This document shows positions 1 to 9,141 of a DNA stretch of 56,729 nucleotides, piece after piece; position 1 is the stretch's first letter; each line of letters starts with the position of its first letter. The stretch is from assembly GCA_017398655.1 (NCBI GenBank), contig JAFQFI010000016.1, positions 1-56,729 of the forward strand. The letters are read 5' to 3'. Both the position numbers and the translations under genes were made by a program. The notes beneath the pieces are model-generated. The model did no database searches and had not been told where the DNA came from. It was given only the letters and a program-made list of their open reading frames with translations. The stretch is from Clostridia bacterium. Its GTDB lineage: Bacteria > Bacillota > Clostridia > Christensenellales > UBA1242.

Positions 1-4
1 ATAT

Positions 5-10
5 TATAAT
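5..10 (+). promoter_or_regulatory. Possible -10 box upstream of gyrB
   Basis: A perfect TATAAT lies 65 bases before the gyrB start. Any -35 box would fall outside the window, so only half of the promoter can be seen. Confidence 0.35.
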
Positions 11-60
11 AAGACAAAGCCAAGTTTAATTTTAAAATTTGGTGGTCAATTTTTTTGTAA

Positions 61-2013
<1,953 letters not shown>

Positions 2014-2045
2014 TTTTTAAATTAAAACTTTTTAAGGTGTTTAGT

Positions 2046-2369
2046 ATGGTTGATTTAGATAAATTGCAAAAAGAAGTTTATCAAAACAAAATAGATAAAG
2101 GTTTTGATATTAGAGATAATAGAGAAAATATTTATAAGCAATTTAATTTTATTCAAGGCGAGGTTGCAGAAGCTTTTGAAGCATATCATAAAGGTATGGA
2201 TACTTTGGGCGAAGAACTTGCTGATGTTTGTTTATATATTTTAGGTCTTTGTGAAATTAAAGGTATAAGCTTAGAAAAAGAAATATTAAATAAATTGGAA
2301 ATAATTAAAAAGCGTAAATATATTAATGTAAATGGTGCAATGGTAAAACAATCAAAGGACGATAAATAA
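2046..2369 (+). CDS. MazG-like nucleotide pyrophosphohydrolase (first copy)
   Basis: This is a small all-alpha NTP pyrophosphatase-like protein of 107 residues. The family coordinates Mg2+ through EXXE...EXXD, seen here as EVAE in GEVAEAFEA and ELAD in EELADVCLY. Such enzymes usually cleave non-canonical or surplus (d)NTPs to NMP and PPi. I chose the ATG at 2046 because AAGG at 2034-2037 lies 8 bases upstream; an in-frame GTG at 2037 would overlap that site. It follows gyrB by 32 bases and precedes a second MazG-like gene by one base, so co-transcription with the gyrase genes is likely. The substrate cannot be inferred. Confidence 0.75.
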   Translation: MVDLDKLQKEVYQNKIDKGFDIRDNRENIYKQFNFIQGEVAEAFEAYHKGMDTLGEELADVCLYILGLCEIKGISLEKEILNKLEIIKKRKYINVNGAMVKQSKDDK

Positions 2370-2370
2370 T

Positions 2371-2652
2371 ATGGATAGTTACTATTTAGATGCCTATAAA
2401 AAGTTTTTAGATAAATGGGGCTATGATGCTCAAAGTTTAATGTGTATTGAAGAAATGAGCGAACTTACAAAAGCCCTTTGCAAATATAAACGCTTTGGAA
2501 AAGAAGATTGTTTGCAAGAAATAAAAGATAATATTTTAGAAGAAATTGCAGATGTTTTAAACACCGTAGAGCAACTTAAGTATTATTTTGGCGAAGAAAA
2601 AATAGAAGAAATTCGCAAACAAAAAATAGAAAAAACACTTAAAAAACTTTAA
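2371..2652 (+). CDS. MazG-like nucleotide pyrophosphohydrolase (second copy)
   Basis: This 93-residue helical protein also fits the MazG/dUTPase-like superfamily: EMSE in IEEMSELTKAL and EIAD in LEEIADVLNTVE form EXXE and EXXD. It begins one base after the stop of the preceding MazG-like gene, with AAAGGA at 2354-2359 inside that gene as its ribosome binding site. The two neighbours are only distantly alike, so they may act on different nucleotides or form a heteromer; that is inference. Proteins of this small size also occur in phages, but nothing else here is phage-like. Confidence 0.68.
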   Translation: MDSYYLDAYKKFLDKWGYDAQSLMCIEEMSELTKALCKYKRFGKEDCLQEIKDNILEEIADVLNTVEQLKYYFGEEKIEEIRKQKIEKTLKKL

Positions 2653-2671
2653 GAAAAATTAAAGGAAAAAT

Positions 2672-3145
2672 ATGGAAGAAAAAGTTATAGTAGTTGCTAC
2701 TGACTTAGAAGAAAGTTTAGTAAAACCTTTAACAAAATTAAAAGTAATAAAAACCCAGCCGGGCAGTAGTAATGTAATAGAAACTTTAAAAAATTTAGAT
2801 AAAAAAACAAAAATAATAAATGTAGGATATGCCGGTAGTAATGTGCTACCAGTAGGAAGTATAGTAAAAATAAAAAACAGTCACTTATATCATCCAAATG
2901 TTACCTTTAAAGAAAAACCTTATAATTTGGGGGGAGAAGTTGATTGTTATACTTCAAATGATTTTGTTTTACAAACCACACTGCAACAACCTGTTGTTTT
3001 TGATATGGAATTAAATACAATATGTGCCTTAGGTTTTGATGTGGTTTCTTATAAAATAGTTAGCGATAATCTTTCCTTAAAGCAGTATGAGGAAGTTGAC
3101 TTAAATAAAAAATGGTTAGAATTATTTAAATTAATAGGGGAATAA
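2672..3145 (+). CDS. Short nucleoside phosphorylase / MTA-SAH nucleosidase-like protein
   Basis: The 157 residues contain signatures of the nucleoside phosphorylase fold: VGYAGS at 51-56 followed by LPVGSIV at 59-65, the purine-site DME at 111-113, and KIVSD at 128-132 whose Asp is normally the catalytic acid. Family members such as MtnN are about 230 residues, so this one is about a third shorter, mainly in the N-terminal half. It could be an active minimal nucleosidase or a binding protein. It lies 19 bases after a MazG-like gene and 6 bases before gyrA, with GGGGAA near its end as the gyrA ribosome binding site. It therefore probably shares the gyrB-gyrA transcript. Confidence 0.6.
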   Translation: MEEKVIVVATDLEESLVKPLTKLKVIKTQPGSSNVIETLKNLDKKTKIINVGYAGSNVLPVGSIVKIKNSHLYHPNVTFKEKPYNLGGEVDCYTSNDFVLQTTLQQPVVFDMELNTICALGFDVVSYKIVSDNLSLKQYEEVDLNKKWLELFKLIGE

Positions 3146-3151
3146 AATAAA

Positions 3152-5635
3152 ATGAAAAAACAAGATTATTCAAAAGAATTAGACCAAATTGTAGATAACA
3201 CAAGGTATGTAAAAGTACACCTTAATGAAGAAATGAAAAAATCTTTCATCTCTTACGCTATGGCTGTTAATGTAAGCCGTGCTATCCCAGATGTAAGAGA
3301 CGGTTTAAAGCCAGTTCATCGTCGTATTTTATACGCAATGGGAGAGTTAAACCTATCAAACGATAAGCCATTTAGAAAATGTGCCCGTATTGTTGGTGAT
3401 GTTTTAGGTAAATACCACCCACACGGTGACTCTGCTGTTTATGAAGCACTTGTAAGATTGGCACAAGATTTCTCTATAAACGAGCCACTTGTATCTGGTC
3501 AAGGTAACTTTGGTAGTATCGACGGTGATCCACCAGCTGCTCAGCGTTATACAGAAGCAAAGCTTTCTAAAATTGCTGGAGAAATGTTAAGAGAAATTGA
3601 CAAAGAAACTGTTGACTTCTATCCAAACTTTGATGGTACATTACAACAACCATCAGTTCTTCCATCACGCTTTCCAAACCTTTTGGTAAATGGTTCTGAT
3701 GGTATTGCTGTTGGTATGGCAACAAATATTCCCCCACACAATTTAGGCGAAGTAATTGACGGTGTTATTGCTCTTATTGATAACCCTGATATTGAAATTG
3801 ATGACCTTATTAAAATTATTCCTGCACCAGATTTTCCAACAAAAGGTATTATTATGGGCAGAGCAGGTATCAGAAATGCTTATAAAACAGGTAGAGGCAA
3901 CATTGTTTTAAGAGCAAGAACTGAAATTGAAGAAGAAGAAAAAAGAAGTCGTATTATTATTACAGAACTTCCTTATCAAGTTAACAAAGCAAAACTTATT
4001 GAACTTATTGCAACTCTTGTTAAAGATAAAAAAGTTGAAGGCATTAGTGATATTAAAGAAGAATCTGATAGAACAGGTATGCGTATTGTTATAGATATCA
4101 AAAGAGATGCAAACCCACAAGTTGTTTTAAATCTTTTATACAAACATACTCCACTTCAACAAGGTCAAGGCATTATTTTCTTAGCACTTGTTGATGGCGA
4201 ACCAAAAATCTTAAACTTAAAACAAATGCTTTATTATTATCTTGCTCACCAAAAAGAAATTATTACAAGAAGAACAAGATATGATCTTGAAAAAGCACAA
4301 GAAAGAGCACATATTTTAGAAGGTCTTGCAATAGCTCTTGCTAATGTTGACGAAGTTGTAAAAATTATTAAAAAGAGTGCTGACAAAGTTGACGCTTGTG
4401 AAAAATTGCGTCAAAAATTCTTGCTTAGCGATAAACAAGCAACAGCAATTCTTGAAATGCGTTTACAACGACTAACCAGTTTGGAAGTTCAAAAAATAAA
4501 AGAAGAACTTAGTGCACTTAACATACAAATAGCTGAATATAAGGCAATTTTGAAAAGCGAACAAAGGGTTTTAGATATTGTAAGAAATGAACTTACAGAA
4601 GTTAAAGAAAAATATGCAAGACCAAGACAAAGTGAAATAAGTGTAGATTTCAACGATATTGATGTTGAAGATTTAATTGAAAAAGAAGATGTTGTAATTT
4701 CTCTTACTCACTTCGGTTATGTTAAGCGTCAACCTGTTAACGAGTATAAAGCTCAAAAAAGAGGTGGCGTAGGCGTAAGTGGACATAAAACAAAAGAAGA
4801 AGATTTTGTTGAAAAAATGTTTATTGCAAACACCCACGATAACTTATTGTTCTTTACAAGTAAAGGTAGGGTATTCTGTCAAAAAGCATATACTATACCA
4901 GAAGCTCAAAAAGCAGCCAAAGGTAGAGCAATTATTAACTTGTTGCATTTAACTGATAATGAAACTGTTACAGAAATTATTAGATTTACAGATGATCTTA
5001 AAGGTTACTTAATTATGGCTACAAGAAATGGCTTAATTAAGAAAACTGCTATTGAAGAATTTAAACACATTAATAAAAATGGTAAAATAGCTATTAAACT
5101 TGTAGAAGATGATGTTTTAATTAGTGTTGATACTACAAATGGCAGAGATGAACTTATTGTAGCTACACACGAAGGTAAATGTATTAGATTTAGTGAAGAA
5201 GATGTAAGACCTATGGGCAGAAGTTCTCAAGGTGTAAAGAGCATAAGCTTAAATAAAAAAGATTATGTTGTAGATATGTCTGTTATGAAAAAAGGTTGTC
5301 AAATCTTAACTATTTCTGAAAATGGTTATGGAAAGAGAAGTGATGCAAATGACTATCGTTTGCAAATTCGTGGTGGTAAAGGCGTTAAAGCCGGCGAGTT
5401 TAATGCAAAAACAGGTAAACTTGTTAACTTAAAACAAATTAAGCCAGATCAAGATGTAATTTTAATCTCTGATAACGGAACAATTATTCGTCTTGTAGCA
5501 GACCAAATCAGTAAAATTGGTAGAAACACTCAAGGTGTTAAAATTATGCGTCTTAAAGATAAAAACTATAAAGTTGTTTGTGCTTCTGTAACAGAACACG
5601 AAGAATATGATGAGGAAGACGACCCACAAGAATAA
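3152..5635 (+). CDS. gyrA: DNA gyrase subunit A
   Basis: This is the DNA cleavage and reunion subunit of gyrase. The catalytic tyrosine is Y133 in [10 protein letters not shown]. The quinolone-determining stretch [12 protein letters not shown] keeps the usual Ser, with Glu at the second position, as in many Gram-positives. A GyrA box (QKRGGVG, residues 535-541) in the C-terminal beta-pinwheel separates it from ParC. The length of 827 residues is typical. The gene ends with an acidic tail and is followed by a strong terminator, which closes the gyrB-to-gyrA unit. Confidence 0.97.
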   Translation: MKKQDYSKELDQIVDNTRYVKVHLNEEMKKSFISYAMAVNVSRAIPDVRDGLKPVHRRILYAMGELNLSNDKPFRKCARIVGDVLGKYHPHGDSAVYEALVRLAQDFSINEPLVSGQGNFGSIDGDPPAAQRYTEAKLSKIAGEMLREIDKETVDFYPNFDGTLQQPSVLPSRFPNLLVNGSDGIAVGMATNIPPHNLGEVIDGVIALIDNPDIEIDDLIKIIPAPDFPTKGIIMGRAGIRNAYKTGRGNIVLRARTEIEEEEKRSRIIITELPYQVNKAKLIELIATLVKDKKVEGISDIKEESDRTGMRIVIDIKRDANPQVVLNLLYKHTPLQQGQGIIFLALVDGEPKILNLKQMLYYYLAHQKEIITRRTRYDLEKAQERAHILEGLAIALANVDEVVKIIKKSADKVDACEKLRQKFLLSDKQATAILEMRLQRLTSLEVQKIKEELSALNIQIAEYKAILKSEQRVLDIVRNELTEVKEKYARPRQSEISVDFNDIDVEDLIEKEDVVISLTHFGYVKRQPVNEYKAQKRGGVGVSGHKTKEEDFVEKMFIANTHDNLLFFTSKGRVFCQKAYTIPEAQKAAKGRAIINLLHLTDNETVTEIIRFTDDLKGYLIMATRNGLIKKTAIEEFKHINKNGKIAIKLVEDDVLISVDTTNGRDELIVATHEGKCIRFSEEDVRPMGRSSQGVKSISLNKKDYVVDMSVMKKGCQILTISENGYGKRSDANDYRLQIRGGKGVKAGEFNAKTGKLVNLKQIKPDQDVILISDNGTIIRLVADQISKIGRNTQGVKIMRLKDKNYKVVCASVTEHEEYDEEDDPQE

Positions 5636-5653
5636 TTAAATATAAAAAACAAG

Positions 5654-5685
5654 AAGAACTTAGTTTGTGCTAAGTTCTTTTTTTT
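5654..5685 (+). terminator. Intrinsic terminator after gyrA
   Basis: A 10-bp perfect stem (AAGAACTTAG/CTAAGTTCTT) with a 6-base loop is followed by a run of T. It ends the gyrB-gyrA operon. Confidence 0.9.
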
Positions 5686-5796
5686 AATTTTTAAAATATC
5701 TTTTTAACAATATTTATGCATAATGTGGAAATTTTTAAAATAAAAATATTATATAAAATAAAGCGTTTATTTTATAAAAAAATTAAAGGGATTTAT

Positions 5797-6099
5797 ATGG
5801 AAATTGTTGAAACTTTAAAAAACGAAGAAGCACAAGAAAAAATCTTTTCCGAAAGCCAAGTTTCTTTGCAAAACAGAACAATATTAACAATAACGGGCGT
5901 AGAAAAAGTTTATGAAACAAACGAGGTGAAAGTTCAATTAAGGGTATCAAAATCAAATTTACTTATTACCGGAGAGGGTTTAAACATTTCTCGTCTTGAT
6001 GTAGAAACTGGTGTTATTCAAATTAACGGAACAATTAATGAATTAAAATATACAACAGCAGAAACAAAAGGAAATATATTTAAAAAGATTTTTAAATGA
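5797..6099 (+). CDS. yabP: YabP/YqfC-family sporulation protein
   Basis: This 100-residue beta-rich protein matches the YabP/YqfC family: an early ILTITGVEKV strand, a central LLITGEGLNIS segment, and a GVIQINGTINELKY strand. In endospore formers YabP is made in the mother cell under sigma-E and is needed for spore cortex or coat assembly. The ATG at 5797 is preferred because AAAGGG at 5785-5790 precedes it; the longer in-frame extension to 5716 lacks a binding site. The next gene starts inside its stop codon (ATGA), and that gene is YabQ-like, reproducing the conserved yabP-yabQ-divIC order. Confidence 0.82.
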   Translation: MEIVETLKNEEAQEKIFSESQVSLQNRTILTITGVEKVYETNEVKVQLRVSKSNLLITGEGLNISRLDVETGVIQINGTINELKYTTAETKGNIFKKIFK

Positions 6100-6623
6100 T
6101 TTTATTTACAAGTTTTAATTACATAACAATATTCTTTCTGTTTGTATACTTAGGGCTTCTTTCTGGGTTAATTTTTAAAAGTTGTACTTTGTTTTTTAAT
6201 TATTTAACAATAAAAACAAAAAAGTGGCTTGAAAAAACGACTACAATTAGAAATAACCCCAAAACAAAGCAAATAGTAACAGAAATGTTAAACTACAAAA
6301 ATAGACCCCAAAAACAAAGAAAAAAACATATTTTTAAAAAATTTTTTGAAAAAGCAAAACAAAGCATAAAAAAAATATCAAATTATATTTTATATGTTTT
6401 TTATAAAAGCTTTCCAATATTAAGCTTTATAGCGTGTGTGTTTTTTACATATTTAATTAATTTATATTTAAACTTTGGACATTTGCGTTTAATTTATGTT
6501 TTAATTTGGGTTTTATTCTTTTTTGTAGGCAAAACACTTTGTAAATTGCTTGCCAATTATTTTTTGTGCTTTTATAATTATTTTATTAAAAGGATAAAAA
6601 AAGATGGAAGAGCAAAACAATAA
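6096..6623 (+). CDS. yabQ: YabQ-like spore cortex protein
   Basis: This 175-residue membrane protein has a hydrophobic N-terminal segment (residues 8-30), a long Lys-rich cytoplasmic stretch (about 40-95), and two or more hydrophobic helices between 98 and 165. That matches the topology of YabQ, needed for spore cortex synthesis. It starts at the ATG overlapping the yabP stop, so translation is probably coupled, and it overlaps the next gene by 20 bases. Sequence identity is weak, as expected for this fast-evolving family, so the call rests mainly on gene order and topology. Confidence 0.7.
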   Translation: MILFTSFNYITIFFLFVYLGLLSGLIFKSCTLFFNYLTIKTKKWLEKTTTIRNNPKTKQIVTEMLNYKNRPQKQRKKHIFKKFFEKAKQSIKKISNYILYVFYKSFPILSFIACVFFTYLINLYLNFGHLRLIYVLIWVLFFFVGKTLCKLLANYFLCFYNYFIKRIKKDGRAKQ

Positions 6624-6798
6624 TAAAAGAAAGACAAAACTTTTAATGTTTACAATGATTGCTATTATTGCTATTTTGTTTGCAGGAATAATTTATCAAT
6701 TTGTAGTAATAAAATCTCTTCAAAAACAGGTTTCTGAAAACTCATCTGCATATGTTTATGTGCAAGAAATAAAAACAAAAGAAAATAATTTATATTAA
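6604..6798 (+). CDS. Short DivIC/FtsB-like membrane protein
   Basis: This 64-residue protein has a basic N-terminus (NNNKRKTK), one transmembrane helix (about residues 13-33), and a short heptad-like stretch (IKSLQKQVSENSS). DivIC/FtsB septum proteins share this plan but are about 100 residues or more, so the extracellular coiled coil is much reduced here. Position after yabP-yabQ is where Bacillus places divIC. It overlaps yabQ by 20 bases; AAAGGATAAAAAAAG just upstream can act as the binding site. It could instead be an unrelated single-span protein. Confidence 0.55.
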   Translation: MEEQNNNKRKTKLLMFTMIAIIAILFAGIIYQFVVIKSLQKQVSENSSAYVYVQEIKTKENNLY

Positions 6799-6816
6799 AA
6801 AATTTTTATATAAAAC

Positions 6817-6845
6817 TTGACTAAATGCAGTAATATTTCTATAAT
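6817..6845 (+). promoter_or_regulatory. Sigma-A promoter
   Basis: TTGACT at 6817-6822 and TATAAT at 6840-6845 are separated by exactly 17 bases. It reads into the small membrane protein gene at 6882. Confidence 0.88.
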
Positions 6846-6881
6846 ATATACATATATTAATAATAAAAGGGGAAAATTAAT

Positions 6882-7103
6882 ATGGCAAAAAAATCTGATT
6901 ATTTTGGATTGGGATATATTGTTAGTGTTATCTTAGCTGTTATCCCATTTACAGCATGGATTTGCGGAGCAATCACAAGATTTATGGAAGGCAAAATTGT
7001 TGCTGGTTTGATTAGATTAATTTTTGGTTTCACAATTGTTTGGGTTGTTGACTTAGTTCTTATGCTTCTCAGCAAACACATTTGGAGACTTCTTAACATT
7101 TAA
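6882..7103 (+). CDS. Small two-span membrane protein
   Basis: This 73-residue hydrophobic protein has two predicted membrane helices (about residues 10-32 and 40-64) separated by a short loop with a basic residue (RFMEGK), and a basic C-terminal end. The sequence resembles the small TM2/YqaE-like proteins in general plan but lacks a motif I can name. It has its own strong promoter (6817-6845), an AAAGGGGAAAA binding site and its own terminator, so it is a single-gene transcript expected to be well expressed. Function unknown. Confidence 0.75.
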   Translation: MAKKSDYFGLGYIVSVILAVIPFTAWICGAITRFMEGKIVAGLIRLIFGFTIVWVVDLVLMLLSKHIWRLLNI

Positions 7104-7115
7104 TTGTTAAAAAGA

Positions 7116-7148
7116 AATAACTGGTTTTTATGCCAGTTATTTTTTTTA
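7116..7148 (+). terminator. Terminator after the small membrane protein
   Basis: Stem AATAACTGG/CCAGTTATT with an 8-base loop is followed by a T run. Confidence 0.88.
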
Positions 7149-7162
7149 TCCAAGCAAAATAT

Positions 7163-7198
7163 AAAAAAGGAACTTATTGGTTTTAAGTTCCTTTTATT
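7163..7198 (-). terminator. Terminator of the MFS transporter gene (bidirectional)
   Basis: The 12-bp stem AAAAGGAACTTA/TAAGTTCCTTTT is flanked by A and T runs and can end transcription from both sides. It lies just past the minus-strand MFS gene. Confidence 0.8.
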
Positions 7199-7223
7199 TT
7201 TTTATAAGCATTTTTATATTTAA

Positions 7224-8444
7224 TTAATACAATTTATTATTTTGTAAATAGTCAACTAACATTTCTCTTGTGTCTTCTTCGTTTTTAGGTATAAAGTATG
7301 CACAAGAAGCAAATATAATGCCTGTTGCAAAGAAAGCCGGAATAAACATTACAGGGTTTATTGCTGCAATGCCATATATTAAAATTTGTGACCATCTTGA
7401 TGCTTGAGCTCTGCCTTCTAAAGCCAAATTACTTACGCCCATAATTTTACACCTTGTCATCATTCTTGAATAACAGAAAATACTGATGTAAGAATATAAA
7501 AAACCAATAATACCAAATATAATTACTTCAAGCCAAATTAGGTTTGCAACAAAAGGTACAACGCAAACAAATATTCCTGATAAAACACAGAAGATTGATA
7601 CAATATTTGTTAAATCCATTTTGTCGTCCATCTTTCCTGCAATAAAACACCCCAAACCAAACATAGCATAAAAAGATGCTTGAATGTAAGAAGTAAAACT
7701 GTAACTTTCTGCACTAACCTTAAACAAGTATAAACTAAGTAGCTGCATTAAAGCATCATAAACGCAAAACGCAAAATAAATTAAAAAATATCTTACTAAC
7801 AATTTTTTTGTAATAACATTTTGTTGGCGTTTTTTAATTTTAATATTATTAAAACTTTCTACAGCATTTGAAGTTGCATCTTGGTTAAAAGTTGCAGATT
7901 TTCTTTGTTTAAAATAATAAATTAAAAGTGGAATAACACTTATTAAATAAGAGCCACATGCAACAACAATTGCTACCCATTTTGGCATATTATCTAAAAA
8001 CAAACCACCAATAATAATTGCAGAAATAACACCAATATACTCAAATAATCTTGAAAGACCATTAGAAGAAGAACCTTTATTTAGTGTTGAATAATTAAAT
8101 ATAAGTTCCATAGGAATATCTTTAAATGTAACAGCCAAAGAGTGAAATATAACAGACAAAGCAATGCCTAACCATTTAAGAGGTGTATCAAGCAACAAAA
8201 TAGATAAAGAATAAAATAGGAAAGGGAATAATCTTATGGCCAAAAAAACTTGAGGTTTTCGTTCCATAAACTTATAAAAGATGCGAGAAAATAAAATTCT
8301 TAATAACATATTAAGAACTAAAAACAAAAAAGCATAAGTAAAACTATTTGTGCTTTGATAAATAATTAAAGCAATAAAAGCACCAACAATGTTGGAGGCA
8401 AATTGAGATAAAATTTTATGAAAGTTTAATAGTTTTAGTTGCAT
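7224..8444 (-). CDS. MFS-type transporter
   Basis: The 406 residues form about 11-12 hydrophobic helices with a basic central loop (near residues 178-210), the plan of a 12-span major facilitator. AGKMDDKMDLTN, near residue 266, resembles motif A between the second-half helices. The substrate cannot be told; small efflux-type MFS proteins of Firmicutes look similar. The gene is divergent from queH across 110 bases and ends at a bidirectional terminator. AAGAGG precedes the ATG. Confidence 0.75.
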   Translation of the reverse strand: MQLKLLNFHKILSQFASNIVGAFIALIIYQSTNSFTYAFLFLVLNMLLRILFSRIFYKFMERKPQVFLAIRLFPFLFYSLSILLLDTPLKWLGIALSVIFHSLAVTFKDIPMELIFNYSTLNKGSSSNGLSRLFEYIGVISAIIIGGLFLDNMPKWVAIVVACGSYLISVIPLLIYYFKQRKSATFNQDATSNAVESFNNIKIKKRQQNVITKKLLVRYFLIYFAFCVYDALMQLLSLYLFKVSAESYSFTSYIQASFYAMFGLGCFIAGKMDDKMDLTNIVSIFCVLSGIFVCVVPFVANLIWLEVIIFGIIGFLYSYISIFCYSRMMTRCKIMGVSNLALEGRAQASRWSQILIYGIAAINPVMFIPAFFATGIIFASCAYFIPKNEEDTREMLVDYLQNNKLY

Positions 8445-8520
8445 AAAAACCTCTTTTTAACAATAAAATTTTTAATAAAAAACTTTAATAAATTCAATAA
8501 AAATTTTACTAAAATATTGC

Positions 8521-8548
8521 TTGAAAATCAAACAAAAAGAGATATAAT
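8521..8548 (+). promoter_or_regulatory. Promoter of queH, probably giving a leaderless mRNA
   Basis: TTGAAA at 8521-8526 and TATAAT at 8543-8548 are spaced by 16 bases. The ATG begins only 7 bases after the -10 box, where transcription would start, and no ribosome binding site is visible between them. Confidence 0.7.
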
Positions 8549-8554
8549 TTAAAT

Positions 8555-9100
8555 ATGGAAAAAAAGAAATTATTATTGCATAGTTGCTGTGGTCCTTGTA
8601 GTACAAGCGTAATAGAAAAATTGCAAAACGATTATGATTTAACTATTTTTTACTACAATCCAAATATTTATCCAGAAGATGAATATATAAAAAGATTATC
8701 AGAGCAAAAAAAATATATAGAGTTAACTCATAAAAAAATAAAGGTAATAGATGGCGAGTATGCTGACGCAGACAAGTTTATGCAAGCTTATACTGGTTTA
8801 GAAAATTGTTGTGAGGGAGGAGAAAGGTGCAAAACCTGTATCTATTTGCGTCTTAAAAAAACTGCTGAATTTGCCTCTAAAAACAAATATGATATCTTTG
8901 CAAGCACACTAAGTGTAAGTCCACATAAAAATGCTAAATTAATAAACGATTTAGGTCTTGAGTTATCAAAAGAAAACAATATAGAATATTTAATTTCTGA
9001 TTTTAAAAAACAAGACGGATATTTAAATAGTATTAAACTGTCAAAACAATATAATTTATATCGCCAAAACTATTGTGGCTGTAAGTATTCTATTTATTAA
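8555..9100 (+). CDS. queH: Epoxyqueuosine reductase QueH
   Basis: QueH carries out the last step of queuosine synthesis, reducing epoxyqueuosine in tRNA with iron-sulfur chemistry. All family signatures are present: HSCCGPCS at residues 9-16, the second cysteine group CCEGGERCKTC near 88-98, and NYCGC at the C-terminus. The length of 181 residues is typical. The mRNA is likely leaderless. No other queuosine synthesis gene is present, but a possible queuosine-precursor transporter lies at 16541, suggesting salvage of a precursor. Confidence 0.92.
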   Translation: MEKKKLLLHSCCGPCSTSVIEKLQNDYDLTIFYYNPNIYPEDEYIKRLSEQKKYIELTHKKIKVIDGEYADADKFMQAYTGLENCCEGGERCKTCIYLRLKKTAEFASKNKYDIFASTLSVSPHKNAKLINDLGLELSKENNIEYLISDFKKQDGYLNSIKLSKQYNLYRQNYCGCKYSIY

Positions 9101-9103
9101 AAC

Positions 9104-9135
9104 AAAAAAACAACTATTTTTCATAGTTGTTTTTT
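9104..9135. terminator. Bidirectional terminator between queH and the P-type ATPase
   Basis: Stem CAACTAT/ATAGTTG extends through flanking A and T runs. It serves both convergent genes. Confidence 0.85.
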
Positions 9136-9141
9136 CTTTGT

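Noticed and set aside
5690-5730. Possible sigma-E promoter before yabP
   Set aside because: AAATATC and CATAATG resemble the boxes, but the spacing is about 19 bases instead of 13-14.
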